Shown here piece after piece: positions 8,535-17,877 of a stretch of 54,606 bases of DNA. Each line of letters starts with the position of its first letter. Position 1 is the first letter of the stretch. Location of the stretch: contig NZ_LT732535.1 in the NCBI RefSeq assembly GCF_900156915.1, forward strand, positions 2,477,643-2,532,248, given 5' to 3'. The notes beneath the pieces are model-generated. The model ran no database searches, was not told the origin of the DNA, and worked only from the letters and a program-made list of their open reading frames with translations. The position numbers were made by a program, and so were the translations under genes. This DNA comes from Sediminibacillus massiliensis. GTDB taxonomy: Bacteria > Bacillota > Bacilli > Bacillales > Amphibacillaceae.

Positions 8535-9494
8535 ATGATGCGCAAGAAACGTTACCTCATGATCATCTTAAGCGGCATCTTGCTTATTAGTTTGGCAATT
8601 CTCACTATTTATAGTATATATATCACTCCACAACCCTCTAAGACGGAGGTGAGTGTAAGCCCTTCGATTCAGGAGGATAGTCTCAAAGAAAAAGAAGAAA
8701 TACCAGAGGACACCGAGTTGCAGGAAGGGGAAGGCAGCTCGGAAGGTGATGATATACCAATTACAGAGGAAATCAAGGAAAGGGTCTCCCAGGTCGTGGA
8801 AAGTGCAATTGGACTTTTTATTAAAAAGGACCTCGAGATAGTGGCCATCGGCGATTCCTTGACACAAGGTGTGGGAGATACCACCAACAACGGTGGATAT
8901 GTGGGAATTATTGAAAACACATTGAATGATGGTGAAGGACAGCATGTTGAAATTTCCAATTATGGTAAAAGAGGAAACCGCTCTGATCAACTTCTAAAAA
9001 GACTTGATCAAACTGAAATAGCCGCTTCTATATCTGAAGCCGATCTTGTCTTAGTGACAATCGGCGCAAATGATATTATGAAGGTAGCAAAAAATAACTT
9101 TACTAATCTGGAATATGAACCTTTTATGAGAGAACAGGAACATTTCAGACAACGTTTAAGGAGTATTATCGATAAAATGCTTGATATGAATCCTGAGACA
9201 GAAATTTATTTAATTGGTTTTTATAATCCTTTTCAAAAATATTTTAGTGATATAGAAGAACTCAGCCAAATCGTAGAAGAATGGAACGGAACTAGCAGCA
9301 GCGTGGCGCTGGAATATGATCAGGTCCATTATATTCCAACCAGTGACCTCTTTCACAATGTGGAAGAAGATCTGCTCTATGAAGACAATTTCCATCCAAA
9401 TGCAACCGGCTATAAACTGATGGCTGAAAGGGTATTGGAATACATTAGACCAGAAATAGAAAGAGCTGGAACGGATGAAAGTGAAGATGAATAA
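8535..9494 (+). CDS. ypmR: SGNH/GDSL-family lipase or esterase, membrane-anchored (YpmR-like)
   Basis: A 319-residue protein with an N-terminal signal anchor (Arg/Lys, then YLMIILSGILLISLAILTIY) followed by an acidic Glu-rich linker to about residue 95. An SGNH hydrolase domain follows: block I IVAIGDSLTQGVGD with the nucleophile Ser, block II Gly in NYGKRGNRSDQLL, block III VTIGANDIM, and block V DNFHPNATGY with the catalytic Asp/His. It should act outside the membrane on an ester substrate. The start at 8535 follows GGGTGTGATA; TTG at 8523 is less likely. The next gene overlaps it, giving the conserved ypmR-ypmS pair. Confidence 0.88.
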   Translation: MMRKKRYLMIILSGILLISLAILTIYSIYITPQPSKTEVSVSPSIQEDSLKEKEEIPEDTELQEGEGSSEGDDIPITEEIKERVSQVVESAIGLFIKKDLEIVAIGDSLTQGVGDTTNNGGYVGIIENTLNDGEGQHVEISNYGKRGNRSDQLLKRLDQTEIAASISEADLVLVTIGANDIMKVAKNNFTNLEYEPFMREQEHFRQRLRSIIDKMLDMNPETEIYLIGFYNPFQKYFSDIEELSQIVEEWNGTSSSVALEYDQVHYIPTSDLFHNVEEDLLYEDNFHPNATGYKLMAERVLEYIRPEIERAGTDESEDE

Positions 9495-10098
9495 AGAGAA
9501 TAGAATTAGGAACAAATGGAAACTGCTCTTTTTCAGCCTGCTTGGAATCAATATTGTGATACTGTTAATCTTGTTGTTCTTGATATTCATCCCTTCCTGG
9601 ACTACTTCTAACATGGATTGGGAGGATATCGAACAGCAGCCCGGAGCTGAATTCACCATTCACTCCAGCAAGGAAAACTTAAGCGAACTCGTCAACGCAT
9701 ATATTGATGAAATGTTTAAGGATAACGAAGGAAACTATCAAGTTTCGCTGGAAGAAGAGGTGAAGATCACCGGTACATTAAAAGCCTTCAGTACTGATAT
9801 CCCTTTTACCATCCGTATGGATCCAATCGTCCAGGAAAATGGAGATCTGGTACTGAAGCAAAAAGATATTTCGCTTGGGCTGCTTTATTTGCCGAACAGA
9901 AAAGTGCTGGAATACCTCAACAAAAGCTATCCGACTCCAGACTGGGTCGTAGTCAATCCGGAAGAAGAAACTATCTATATAGCTGTTACCCAAATAGATA
10001 TCAAAAGTAATTTCAAGGTACGCGCCGAGAAATTTGATCTCCCGAACGATGATATTTCTTTCCGATTGAAAGTGCCTAATGAAACGCTTGGATTATAG
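9475..10098 (+). CDS. ypmS: YpmS family protein (DUF2140)
   Basis: A protein of about 203-207 residues with one N-terminal transmembrane segment (WKLLFFSLLGINIVILLILLFLIFIP) and an extracytoplasmic beta-rich domain. It shows the DUF2140 features: FTIHSSKENLSELVNAYI, VKITGTLKAFSTDIPFTIRMDP, then GLLYLPNRKVLEYL. It overlaps the ypmR end by 20 nt (or 8 nt if ATG 9487 is used, which matches the usual MNK start better), so the two are translationally coupled. The role is unknown; the pairing with an SGNH hydrolase suggests a shared envelope process. Confidence 0.88.
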   Translation: MKVKMNKENRIRNKWKLLFFSLLGINIVILLILLFLIFIPSWTTSNMDWEDIEQQPGAEFTIHSSKENLSELVNAYIDEMFKDNEGNYQVSLEEEVKITGTLKAFSTDIPFTIRMDPIVQENGDLVLKQKDISLGLLYLPNRKVLEYLNKSYPTPDWVVVNPEEETIYIAVTQIDIKSNFKVRAEKFDLPNDDISFRLKVPNETLGL

Positions 10099-10119
10099 AA
10101 AGAATTAACGATACTGTCG

Positions 10120-10158
10120 AGCGGCCATGCTTTCACCTACGAGAGCAGCCGCTTTTTT
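10120..10158 (+). terminator. Rho-independent terminator of ypmRS
   Basis: AGCGGC ... GCCGCT with inner pairing TGCTTTC/GAGAGCA, then six T residues, 21 nt past the ypmS stop. Confidence 0.85.
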
Positions 10159-10215
10159 ATTTCCTCCTGGCAGGTAATTGTTACAAAAGGCTGCTTTTAA
10201 TAATTGAATTGATAT

Positions 10216-10848
10216 TTATACAAGACCCTGTTTATAAGCATATATAGCAGCCTGTGTACGATCATGCACCTCTAATTTACTTAGAACATTGCTGACATGG
10301 ACCTTGGCGGTTTTCAATGCAATGAACAATTGGTCAGCAATTTCCTGATTGGTTTTACCTTGGGCAATCAACAGCAGAATTTCCATTTCTCTTGCTGTTA
10401 ATGACTCATGTGGCAATGTCTCTTTAGTTGAACGCATCCTGGCCATGACTTTATTGGTCACCTCAGGTTCAAAAACAGCTTCGCCTCGGTATGTAGCCCG
10501 AATAGCATTTGCAATATAACTTGCTTTGGAGGTTTTTAAGATATAGCTGGCAGCGCCTGCTTCAATCGCAGGATAAACTTTCTCATCATCTATAAAACTG
10601 GTAACCACCACAACCTTTGCTTCCGGCCATTCAGCGACTATTCTTCTGGTGGCTTCAATTCCATCCATCTCCTCCATGACCAAATCCATCAAAATCACAT
10701 GTGGGCGAAGGTCCAATGCCAGTTCCACCGCACGCCGTCCATTTCCCGCTTCTCCTACAACCTCTATGTCAGGCTGTGTCGATAAAAAAGCACTTACTCC
10801 AATCCGCACCATTTCATGATCATCAACAAATAAAACTTTAATCATCAT
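10216..10848 (-). CDS. liaR: Response regulator LiaR (NarL/FixJ family)
   Basis: A 210-residue two-component response regulator. The receiver domain (about 1-120) has acidic DDHE near the N-terminus, the phospho-acceptor Asp in [13 protein letters not shown] and the Lys of YILKTSKA. The C-terminal LuxR-type HTH (about 145-210) has [25 protein letters not shown]. With LiaS it should activate the lia genes in response to cell-wall stress such as lipid II-binding antibiotics. ATG at 10848 is chosen because GAGGGTGATA precedes it; GTG at 10854 is inside that site. The gene overlaps liaS, completing a tightly packed liaF-liaS-liaR operon. Confidence 0.93.
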   Translation of the reverse strand: MMIKVLFVDDHEMVRIGVSAFLSTQPDIEVVGEAGNGRRAVELALDLRPHVILMDLVMEEMDGIEATRRIVAEWPEAKVVVVTSFIDDEKVYPAIEAGAASYILKTSKASYIANAIRATYRGEAVFEPEVTNKVMARMRSTKETLPHESLTAREMEILLLIAQGKTNQEIADQLFIALKTAKVHVSNVLSKLEVHDRTQAAIYAYKQGLV

Positions 10849-11890
10849 TATCACCCTCTATATCTATGATCGGAACCCTTACTTCCAATCTTGTTCCTTT
10901 GTCGGGCACACTCACTATTTTCACTGACGCCCCTATTTCCGAAGCACGTTCTTTAATATTCTGCAGACCATAGGAAGAACCCGATGGCTGTTCTTCAGAC
11001 CGGAAGCCCACCCCGTCGTCCATGACTCGCAAAATCGCCATTCCTTCTCTTTCCAACAGCAACACATCCAAGGAATGCGCTTTTGCATGTCGAAGCGTAT
11101 TGGATACAGATTCCTGCAAAATACGGAAAAGATGATCTTCTATTCCTCTTCTAAGGGATACCTCATCCATCTTCCATGAAATTTCAATCGGCACTTTTTG
11201 TTTTAATTCTGCCAACAGCTGTTCCATTCCTGCTTGGAGAGACTTATCCCGTAACGGAGCCGGACGTAAATGGAGAAGCAACGCCCTCATTTCCAACTGT
11301 GATTGTTGAATCATCGTTTCTACTTGCCTGAGTTGGGCAGAAGTAGTCTCTTCCATTCGATCGCTCATTTCATTGACAGCAGACATCATCATGGAGGCAG
11401 CGAATAATTCCTGACTTACAGAGTCATGAAGCTCTCTCGCCAGGCGATTCCTTTCTGCTGAAATGACCTGTTCGATTTTTTCTTCCTGGTCCTCCACCCT
11501 TTCCGTAGTCAGTTTTTGGGTGAGCTTCTTCTGAGTAAGAATATAGGTCTGGACATTTTCAATTTCAGCCCATAATTCATTCAGTTCCTCAAGGGAATGA
11601 ACAGGGCTTTGCACCATTTTGTTTCCTTGTTTCAGACTTTTGATCGAAGCAGACAATTGCTCTATTTGCCTTCTCCAAAACAGCCCCTCGCTGATGCCAA
11701 ATGCCGCCCCTGATAGCAAGCTCAGCAAGACAGCAAATACGGCAAAAGGAAGCTGCATCACTTTACGTTCCCACAAGGCAGTCCAATCATTTACCGGAAA
11801 TGCGACAAAGAACACCGCCATCAGGGTAGCCAACATAAACAAGCCGAACACTATCCCCACTGCTGTCGAGCGCTGCACCACGGTTCTCAT
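10838..11890 (-). CDS. liaS: Sensor histidine kinase LiaS
   Basis: A 350-residue membrane kinase. Two N-terminal transmembrane helices (about residues 12-32 and 45-66) enclose a short extracytoplasmic loop, giving an intramembrane-sensing architecture. A HAMP-like/coiled-coil stretch follows. The HisKA_3 box is [20 protein letters not shown] with the phospho-accepting His. An HATPase_c domain has [14 protein letters not shown] (N box) and VMDDGVGF plus [13 protein letters not shown] (G boxes). It overlaps liaF by 4 nt and liaR by 11 nt. LiaF normally keeps this kinase inactive. Confidence 0.93.
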   Translation of the reverse strand: MRTVVQRSTAVGIVFGLFMLATLMAVFFVAFPVNDWTALWERKVMQLPFAVFAVLLSLLSGAAFGISEGLFWRRQIEQLSASIKSLKQGNKMVQSPVHSLEELNELWAEIENVQTYILTQKKLTQKLTTERVEDQEEKIEQVISAERNRLARELHDSVSQELFAASMMMSAVNEMSDRMEETTSAQLRQVETMIQQSQLEMRALLLHLRPAPLRDKSLQAGMEQLLAELKQKVPIEISWKMDEVSLRRGIEDHLFRILQESVSNTLRHAKAHSLDVLLLEREGMAILRVMDDGVGFRSEEQPSGSSYGLQNIKERASEIGASVKIVSVPDKGTRLEVRVPIIDIEGDNDD

Positions 11891-12612
11891 CCTCTTTTCA
11901 CCTCTATCTTGCCAATCAGCATAGAAGTGTGGATTTTGACCCGTTGCTTAGAGGCTGCATATCCTTTGGTTTGCAAGTGGATGACTTTATTCCACGTATT
12001 GGTTTCTGAATGATCAAGAATGTCAGCAGAACCAAAAAAGGTGGAATGATGGACACTGAGCTCCATCTCATATGGCACGATAACTTGAATATTGCCGATG
12101 ATATTTCTGATAAAGATGACAGCTTCACCTTGGGGTAAAACAGTATTGTTAAGGTCGATAATGCTATCGCCAATACCTACCTGAATATTTACATCCTGCC
12201 ATTCATAGGAGCTGCTGTTCGTTTTTTGCTGCCCGAACCATTTGTTAGTAAATAAAATATCCTGTTTCACTGTCTGCTCGTCATCTCTGACGGCCGTGAA
12301 GACAGGGCGATGGTCGACGGGATTCTTTTTAGATCTGTACCATTTTAAGAAAATATATACAATTGCAGATAACAGGATGAATTTGAATGTATTTGTACTG
12401 ATGATCGTAATGCCTAGAAAGAGGATTCCGCCCCAAAATAACAGTTTCCCGGTATTTTTATCGATCTTTTTTTTCCCGTAATAAATGCCAGCTGCACAAA
12501 TTAATATGATGAAGAGAAGTCCGGAGCCTGCAAAGAACAGTTCAAAAATAAATATGACAATAGCAATCAATACAATCAAATCTAAGATGTCGGTATTTCT
12601 TCTATTTATCAT
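11887..12612 (-). CDS. liaF: LiaF, negative regulator of LiaSR
   Basis: A 241-residue membrane protein with about four N-terminal transmembrane segments (residues 8-115) and a C-terminal cytoplasmic domain rich in beta-strands ([51 protein letters not shown]) typical of LiaF/DUF2154. It is the repressor of the LiaS kinase in the bacitracin/vancomycin stress response. GGAG lies 10 nt before ATG 12612. In B. subtilis the order is liaIHGFSR; here no liaG is seen, and liaF is separated from liaH by a 0.68-kb region filled by a repeat element, so liaFSR probably needs its own promoter. Confidence 0.9.
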   Translation of the reverse strand: MINRRNTDILDLIVLIAIVIFIFELFFAGSGLLFIILICAAGIYYGKKKIDKNTGKLLFWGGILFLGITIISTNTFKFILLSAIVYIFLKWYRSKKNPVDHRPVFTAVRDDEQTVKQDILFTNKWFGQQKTNSSSYEWQDVNIQVGIGDSIIDLNNTVLPQGEAVIFIRNIIGNIQVIVPYEMELSVHHSTFFGSADILDHSETNTWNKVIHLQTKGYAASKQRVKIHTSMLIGKIEVKRG

Positions 12613-12782
12613 ATCTTTCTGTCTCCTCTTCTTTTGGGGTTGTCTGGTAATACCAGCAAAACGGATGGAAGACGCACATAATGTACGCCTTCTTCTAGAT
12701 TACCATGAATGTTTATTTTCCGCATACTTAGTTATGTTGCTCCATTACTCGCACCATCGGGACTAACAAGGACTCGGTTGCA

Positions 12783-13213
12783 ATAGAGGGAAATTGCGAC
12801 ATAGTGAAAATTCTACATTGTGAAGTTTTCACTCCTTCTGATGTTAGTTGAGTGCTAACCCAACGCTGCGGAAAAATACCAGTTTACGGGTTAAAAGATA
12901 TTTTTCTACCCAAAATGCAGAAATCCCTAACAGCGGAGGCAGAACACGCAGACTCCTGCAGGAACAGCAAAGGTCTTCGATGGGGCGAGTAATCGCAGTC
13001 CCACGAGTCCGAAGACCCCGAGTGATGGGTCTGCGTCTTCCAGTTAAGCTTCGCAGTGAATTCCTCGACCCAATGGAACAGGGAGGCTTATTCAAGTAGT
13101 CCCCTGGCTGAGGCCGTGCCCGCGGAAAGCGAAGTGTTCTGCCGCAGCGGCTGTATAGTACTCGAATTATTCAGAATGAGAAAGTCACTTAAGTTATGTC
13201 GCAGTTTATTGGT
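12783..13213. repeat. Interspersed palindromic repeat, copy A (between liaH and liaF)
   Basis: A non-coding element of about 430 bp. One end reads GAGGGAAATTGCGACATAG (12786 onward) and the other TTATGTCGCAGTTTATTGG (about 13194-13212), forming imperfect inverted termini. Inside, an inverted module has CAGCGGAGGCAGAACACG (about 12935) facing GAAGTGTTCTGCCGCAGCGG (about 13131), with GCCCGCGGAAAGCG next to the latter. The open frames seen on both strands here are a by-product of GC-rich palindromes: they lack ribosome binding sites and recur in the other copies. Confidence 0.8.
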
Positions 13214-13291
13214 TTTGCGTAAAAGCAGATGTTTTGGCGGGGTGGGGTTCGGCCGCCGTGTTCTTTGAATCAGTTTATGGCACAGCTTTTT

Positions 13292-13915
13292 CTATTGGGC
13301 TTTCTTTTCGAGCTCTGCAATTCTTGCATCCAATGTGTAGACCCTGTAATCGGAATTCACTTGGTTTTCGAGTCTTTCGATATAGCTTTCCATTTCTGCA
13401 AATTTAGAAGAACTTGTCTCTGCATGCATGTCCGAATGCAGCACCTTGTTCATCCCTTTGTGGGCTTTTGCTACGTTTTCCCTTCCTTTCAATTCCATAC
13501 GTTTAACGTATAAATCTTTCAACTTATGCCGCATTTGCACATACTTGGCTTCTAATGTTTCCAGTTCTTTTATCGCGTTCTGCCTGACTGTTTCCAGCTT
13601 ATCTGCACGTTCTTGATAATAGGTCTGTTCCTCTTGGACTTGCTCGTATAGATCTTGCTCACCGGCATTCAGGGCCACTTCGGCTTGCCGTTTGCGCTTG
13701 TCCGCCATGTTCTTTGCCTGGTGGAATTCCTTGGTGAACTCTTGCTTTAACGTATATTGCTTTTCTACAAGCGCACGAATTTTTTTCACTTCCTGCTCGC
13801 ATTGTCTTACATACTGATTAAGCTGTGTAATCGGGTTTTTTTGTTCCTTCTGATCAAGCATTTCATTAAAGTCTGCTACAATTGTATCTTTCAGTCTTGT
13901 AAATAAGTTTCCCAT
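13292..13915 (-). CDS. liaH: LiaH, PspA/IM30 family phage-shock protein
   Basis: A 207-residue, almost entirely coiled-coil protein of the PspA/IM30 family. The amphipathic N-terminus MGNLFTRLKDTIVADFNEML should contact membrane, followed by DQKEQKNPITQLNQYVRQCE and long heptad-rich helices to the C-terminus (YTLDARIAELEKK). LiaH forms large oligomers at the inner face of the membrane during envelope stress. AAGGAG lies 8 nt before ATG 13915. The gene follows liaI by 20 nt. The next gene downstream, liaF, is beyond repeat copy A. Confidence 0.93.
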   Translation of the reverse strand: MGNLFTRLKDTIVADFNEMLDQKEQKNPITQLNQYVRQCEQEVKKIRALVEKQYTLKQEFTKEFHQAKNMADKRKRQAEVALNAGEQDLYEQVQEEQTYYQERADKLETVRQNAIKELETLEAKYVQMRHKLKDLYVKRMELKGRENVAKAHKGMNKVLHSDMHAETSSSKFAEMESYIERLENQVNSDYRVYTLDARIAELEKKAQ

Positions 13916-13935
13916 GTTTCCATCTCCTTATATGT

Positions 13936-14274
13936 TTAATTCAACCAGGATTCTTTGCCGCTTCCTGCAAATAAATCGTCATCCAGAAATTGTTCATCTT
14001 GTTTATCTTTTTTCCATTTTTTATAGGTATAGTAAAGTACGATAAAGGAGGCGACTCCAATCAGTGCTGGTAAATTGGCAAGCGAAATCGACAATCCTAT
14101 CAAGATGACGAATCCCCACAACACTTTATACGTGAATGAGTCAGCCAGTATAAATTTCTTGACTGCAAAGTACGAAATCACCAAACTGACTGCCAGAAGG
14201 ATCATTGGACCAAGATTGGCCAGTGTGATGATCACGGCTGTAGCTGCTAGCAAGATTAACAGAATTTTTTTCAT
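13936..14274 (-). CDS. liaI: LiaI-like membrane protein
   Basis: A 112-residue protein with three to four hydrophobic segments (KKILLILLAATAVIITLA, GPMILLAVSLVISYFAV, VLWGFVILIGLSISLANLP, IGVASFIVLYYTY) and a charged C-terminal tail ending in DDDLFAGSGKESWLN. Size, topology and its place directly before liaH match LiaI, the membrane anchor that recruits LiaH. ATG 14274 is chosen because AAAGGAGGG precedes it; the ATG at 14295 lies upstream of that ribosome binding site. Upstream, TATGAT is a likely -10, preceded by two GGTCG half-site-like repeats that might be a LiaR site (weak). Confidence 0.82.
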   Translation of the reverse strand: MKKILLILLAATAVIITLANLGPMILLAVSLVISYFAVKKFILADSFTYKVLWGFVILIGLSISLANLPALIGVASFIVLYYTYKKWKKDKQDEQFLDDDLFAGSGKESWLN

Positions 14275-14382
14275 TTTGTTGTTCCCTCCTTTCATGCTTC
14301 TATCATACCTATCGACCGGGTTTTGGATAACGACCCTAAGCTATAATTCTTTATAAGACTTCAGGCTTATTCCACACATACA

Positions 14383-14417
14383 AAAAGCACCCTTGCCTGT
14401 ATGTGGCGGGTGCTTTT
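14383..14417 (-). terminator. Rho-independent terminator of topB
   Basis: AAAAGCACCC / GGGTGCTTTT stem of 10 bp, with the minus-strand transcript continuing into a T run. It lies 9 nt past the topB stop and just ahead of the liaI promoter region. Confidence 0.85.
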
Positions 14418-14425
14418 CGTTCTGT

Positions 14426-16609
14426 CTATTTTTTCTTTAACTTGGCCAGCGCTTCGGCTAATGCCGGGTTGGTGAATTCTTCATTATCCTGCTTTTTCAT
14501 GTACTTGTTTATATCTTTTTTGGATACCTTTTGTTGCTTTTCTTTCTTCCTTCTCTCATTAAACGTTGATAGTTTTTCTCTATGCCCACAGCTGCAGGTA
14601 AACATCTGCCCTTCTCCCTCACCGCGAAGGTCCATGCGCTTATGGCAATTCGGGCATCTTGCATTCGTCTTTTTGGCGATATTCTTCTTGTGACCGCAGG
14701 ATCTGTCCTGACAGACTAGCATTTTCCCTTTCCTGCCATTTATTTCAAGCATCAATTTACCACATTCCGGACATTTACTGCCGGTTATATTATCATGTTT
14801 AAATGTCGTCTCACTATTCTTGATTTGCTGGACGACATCCTTTGCATATCCCTTCATTTGCTTGATGAAATCTGCTTTTGAGAGTTTTCCATCTGCAATT
14901 TTGGCGAGCTTTTCCTCCCACTCTGCAGTCAGAGCTGGGGACTGTAATTCTTCTGGAACTAAGTCCAACAATTGCTTGCCTTTAGAAGTAATGTAAAGAA
15001 ACTTGCCTTTCTTCTCCATATAGAAACTGTTGAACAACTTTTCAATAATGTCGGCACGGGTAGCCACTGTTCCAAGCCCGCCTGTTTTATTAATGGTCTT
15101 TGCCAAATGCTTTTCTTCACTCGACATATAACGAACAGGATTCTCCATTGCCTGAAGTAAACTTCCTTCGGTAAACCGTTCTGGCGGTTTTGTTTTTCCG
15201 GAAGTAAGTGTGACATGGAGATTGTCTATAATGGATCCTTGATCTATTTTAGGAAGTTTTTGGCTATCCGTATCATCTTCACTTTCATCTTCAAAACGGT
15301 TGTTATATACTTCTTTCCAACCTTGGCTAAGGATGCGTTTTCCTGATGCGGTAAATGTCTCGTCCTCTATCTTGGCCGTCAGCACTGTTTGTTCGTATTC
15401 ATGTGGCGGATAAAGTACGGCCAAAAATCTTTTTACAACCAAATCATAAATCTTTCGTTCTTTATCATCCAATTCTTCCAATATGACTGGCTGCTCTGTC
15501 GGGATGATTGCATGGTGATCAGAGACCTTGTTATTGTCCACTACAGACTTGGAGAGTTTGAAGTCACGGTTATGCAATTTGTTAGCCAGCTTAGCATACT
15601 GGTCAACGCCGCATGCTCTTAATCTGTCTTTCAGCGTAGGCACAATATCTGAAGAGAGGTAGCGGGAATCGGTTCTAGGATAAGTCAGTACCTTGTGTTG
15701 CTCATAGAGCCTCTGCATAAGTGTCAGAGTTTGTTTTCCAGAGTACCCAAAAATCTTGTTTGCATCCCGCTGCAATTCTGTAAGGTCATATAATTGCGGG
15801 GCAAAACTCTTCTTGTGTTTTTTATCGACTGAGATAACTTTTGCAGACTTAGTTTTCAGCCTTTCAATAATTTGTTCTGCCTTCTCTTTAGAAAAGATTC
15901 TTGAATTGTTGTTTTGATCCTTCCAGGTAAGCGTGAAACCTTGTTTCGTTTTAGCCTGGATTCCATAGTAATCCTTTGGACGGAATTCTTTGATTTCCTG
16001 CTCTCTGTGAGCAATCATAGCCAGAGTCGGCGTTTGCACTCTTCCACTTGAAAGCTGTGCATTGAATTTTGTTGTCAATGCCCGTGTAGCATTCAATCCA
16101 ACATACCAGTCTGCCTCAGACCTGGCAACAGCAGAAGCATATAAATTTTCATACTGCTTGCCAGGCTTCAGTTTATTAAAACCATCCTTAATTGCTTTAT
16201 CTGTCACAGATGAAATCCATAATCGCTTGACTGGTTTATTGACGCGGGCTTTTTCGATAATCCAACGGGCCACCAATTCTCCTTCCCGGCCAGCGTCTGT
16301 TGCAATGACAATTTGATTGACATCTTTTCGGGTCAACTGTGTTTTAACCGTACTAAACTGCTTACCTGTCTTTTTTATAACAACTAGTTTCAATTGATTC
16401 GGCAACATCGGCAAATCTTCCATGCGCCATGTTTTGTATTTATCATCATAAACTTCGGGATCTGCAAGAGTTACTAAATGCCCAAGAGCCCAAGTTACTA
16501 TATATTGATTACCTTCGAAATATCCATTGCCTTTCTTTTGACAATTCAATACTCTGGCAATATCCCTGCCAACGGAAGGTTTTTCAGCTAATACTACTGT
16601 TTTACCCAT
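14426..16609 (-). CDS. topB: DNA topoisomerase III
   Basis: A 727-residue type IA topoisomerase, the same length as B. subtilis TopB. It relaxes negatively supercoiled DNA and decatenates, acting through single-strand breaks. The Toprim domain begins MGKTVVLAEKPSVGRDIARVL and has the metal-binding ATDAGREGELVARWI. The active-site Tyr lies in LTYPRTDSRYLS (about residue 310), and SSGRVQTPTLAMI is present. The C-terminus has two zinc-ribbon pieces, CPECGKLM...CQDRSCGH and CPNCHKRM...CSCGH. ATG 16609 has AAAGGA upstream; an open frame extends to 16849 but its sequence does not belong to the family. Confidence 0.96.
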   Translation of the reverse strand: MGKTVVLAEKPSVGRDIARVLNCQKKGNGYFEGNQYIVTWALGHLVTLADPEVYDDKYKTWRMEDLPMLPNQLKLVVIKKTGKQFSTVKTQLTRKDVNQIVIATDAGREGELVARWIIEKARVNKPVKRLWISSVTDKAIKDGFNKLKPGKQYENLYASAVARSEADWYVGLNATRALTTKFNAQLSSGRVQTPTLAMIAHREQEIKEFRPKDYYGIQAKTKQGFTLTWKDQNNNSRIFSKEKAEQIIERLKTKSAKVISVDKKHKKSFAPQLYDLTELQRDANKIFGYSGKQTLTLMQRLYEQHKVLTYPRTDSRYLSSDIVPTLKDRLRACGVDQYAKLANKLHNRDFKLSKSVVDNNKVSDHHAIIPTEQPVILEELDDKERKIYDLVVKRFLAVLYPPHEYEQTVLTAKIEDETFTASGKRILSQGWKEVYNNRFEDESEDDTDSQKLPKIDQGSIIDNLHVTLTSGKTKPPERFTEGSLLQAMENPVRYMSSEEKHLAKTINKTGGLGTVATRADIIEKLFNSFYMEKKGKFLYITSKGKQLLDLVPEELQSPALTAEWEEKLAKIADGKLSKADFIKQMKGYAKDVVQQIKNSETTFKHDNITGSKCPECGKLMLEINGRKGKMLVCQDRSCGHKKNIAKKTNARCPNCHKRMDLRGEGEGQMFTCSCGHREKLSTFNERRKKEKQQKVSKKDINKYMKKQDNEEFTNPALAEALAKLKKK

Positions 16610-16928
16610 TAATTCCATCCTTTCGAATGTTGCTTTCTTAACTTTATCACATTTTTCATCCATACAGAAAGAAACACCGCCCGATTGGCTTGTCTTTAAT
16701 ATCTCAAGATTACCTTTCCAACCATAAGACTGATGAGCGATTTGAATGCGTACATCGCAAACCCTGTATGTTTTAGGATCGGGGGGGAATGGTGGCTTAT
16801 TTTCGGGCAGACATCGGGACTTTGGAACAACCCATCCTCTTTTTGGCATGCAAGGGGGAATTGGCCGTAACTTGTATCTTCTCGGACATCTATCTGGCGT
16901 ATCAAGAGTTTTTACAGTGCAGATTTAA
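16610..16928. other. Intergenic region upstream of topB
   Basis: About 320 nt, fairly GC-rich and open on both strands, but no frame has a ribosome binding site and nothing is recognisable. It should contain the topB promoter. A decayed gene is possible. Confidence 0.3.
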
Positions 16929-16958
16929 GAATAGAGGAATGAAAGCATTCCTCTATTC
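16929..16958 (-). terminator. 13-bp perfect hairpin at the end of the 137-residue gene
   Basis: GAATAGAGGAATG / CATTCCTCTATTC with a 4-nt loop, overlapping the stop codon region of the gene ending at 16957. The minus-strand tail (TTAAATCT) is a weak U-tract, so termination is likely but not certain. Confidence 0.55.
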
Positions 16959-17370
16959 AGCCTGCAGCAGTGGCATTATTTGAATTTGAAAAATCCTTGA
17001 GTTTCTGTTTCAAGGATTCCAATTCCGTTAATTCCTTTGCAACATACCCAAACTGTAATTCGTCCGCATCATCGAGCGCTTGATTAAGTTTATATTGCCA
17101 ATAAATCAAGTTCAATTCAATATCTGTTACAGAAGAGAAGCTTCCGCTGGTATAGTATTTCTCAAGGTCCGAAACAGAGATAAAAAAGTTGGAATGATCA
17201 TTTATCCCGATAAGAAAATACCACCCTGCTCCAATGATATATTTTCTTTCACTATTGATTGTCAGAATGTCAGCTTTCTTTATTTCTACGGAATGGGGCT
17301 GTTCTTCCCCGGGAGTGAAGCAGTCGACCTGATGTGAAAAAGGTTTTATTGCAATGAAGTGTCTGGACAT
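16957..17370 (-). CDS. Hypothetical protein, possible C-terminal IDEAL-like segment
   Basis: A 137-residue soluble protein. The N-terminal half is beta-rich (FIAIKPFSHQVDCFTPGEEQ, DILTINSERKYIIGAGWYFLIGI). The C-terminal part, IYWQYKLNQALDDADELQFG followed by VAKELTELE, resembles the short IDEAL motif of Bacillaceae competence and degradation adaptors, but the match is loose. ATG 17370 is chosen because AGGAGG lies 10 nt upstream; the ATG at 17388 overlaps that site. No function can be given. Confidence 0.65.
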   Translation of the reverse strand: MSRHFIAIKPFSHQVDCFTPGEEQPHSVEIKKADILTINSERKYIIGAGWYFLIGINDHSNFFISVSDLEKYYTSGSFSSVTDIELNLIYWQYKLNQALDDADELQFGYVAKELTELESLKQKLKDFSNSNNATAAG

Positions 17371-17461
17371 CAAAATGATCCTCCTCATGATTTGTTTTTA
17401 TAGGGGTTAGGGTTTACCATCTAGTCCTAAAAATAATCCCCTGATATTAGCAAGACCGTTT

Positions 17462-17785
17462 TCACCTTATGTATGGAATATTCCGTATGGATGGAAAAGC
17501 GGCCATTCTCTTCTCTACTTCTTTGGTAAGGGATTGAAGCAATAAATCGGTGGATTTTGCCAATACAAGATAATAGTGTTTTTCTGAATCGAATAATCGA
17601 GGGTTTACTTTCTTCCAGTGTTTATCAATCATTTTCAATATGTTCAAAGTGCTACGGGCATCTTGTGGAAGCTTGGAATATTCCTGGACCACTCCATTAA
17701 TAAAGTGTCGAACAGCTGTCTGCCAGTTCCATTGGTTAATGTCGGAATAAAAACTTAAAGATGAGAACAGTTGCCTGCGTTCCAT
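17462..17785 (-). CDS. Hypothetical protein, 107 residues
   Basis: A basic, helix-rich soluble protein (LFSSLSFYSDINQWNWQTAV, HFINGVVQEYSKLPQDARST, FDSEKHYYLVLAKSTDLLLQ). There is no signal peptide or known catalytic motif. An excellent ribosome binding site, AAAGGAGTGGTGTA, precedes ATG 17785, which supports a real gene. It lies about 90 nt upstream of the 137-residue gene on the same strand, so they could be cotranscribed. I do not recognise the family. Confidence 0.65.
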   Translation of the reverse strand: MERRQLFSSLSFYSDINQWNWQTAVRHFINGVVQEYSKLPQDARSTLNILKMIDKHWKKVNPRLFDSEKHYYLVLAKSTDLLLQSLTKEVEKRMAAFPSIRNIPYIR

Positions 17786-17877
17786 TACACCACTCCTTTT
17801 TCGTCCATACTCTATATAACTCTCTTGGCACTAGACTTAATGAGGTCCACAAAAAATGTATCCATTAAGGCAAATTT

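Noticed and set aside
12844-13268. Overlapping open frames on both strands (60-95 codons)
   Set aside because: They lie in repeat copy A, arise from GC-rich palindromes, lack ribosome binding sites, and similar frames recur in the other copies.
16610-16849. N-terminal extension of topB by 80 codons
   Set aside because: The TopB family starts at MGKTVVLAEKPS with its own ribosome binding site; the upstream sequence is Pro/Cys-rich and unrelated.
16746-16983. Plus-strand ORFs of 60-64 codons upstream of topB
   Set aside because: No ribosome binding site, antisense to the extended topB frame, unrecognised sequence.
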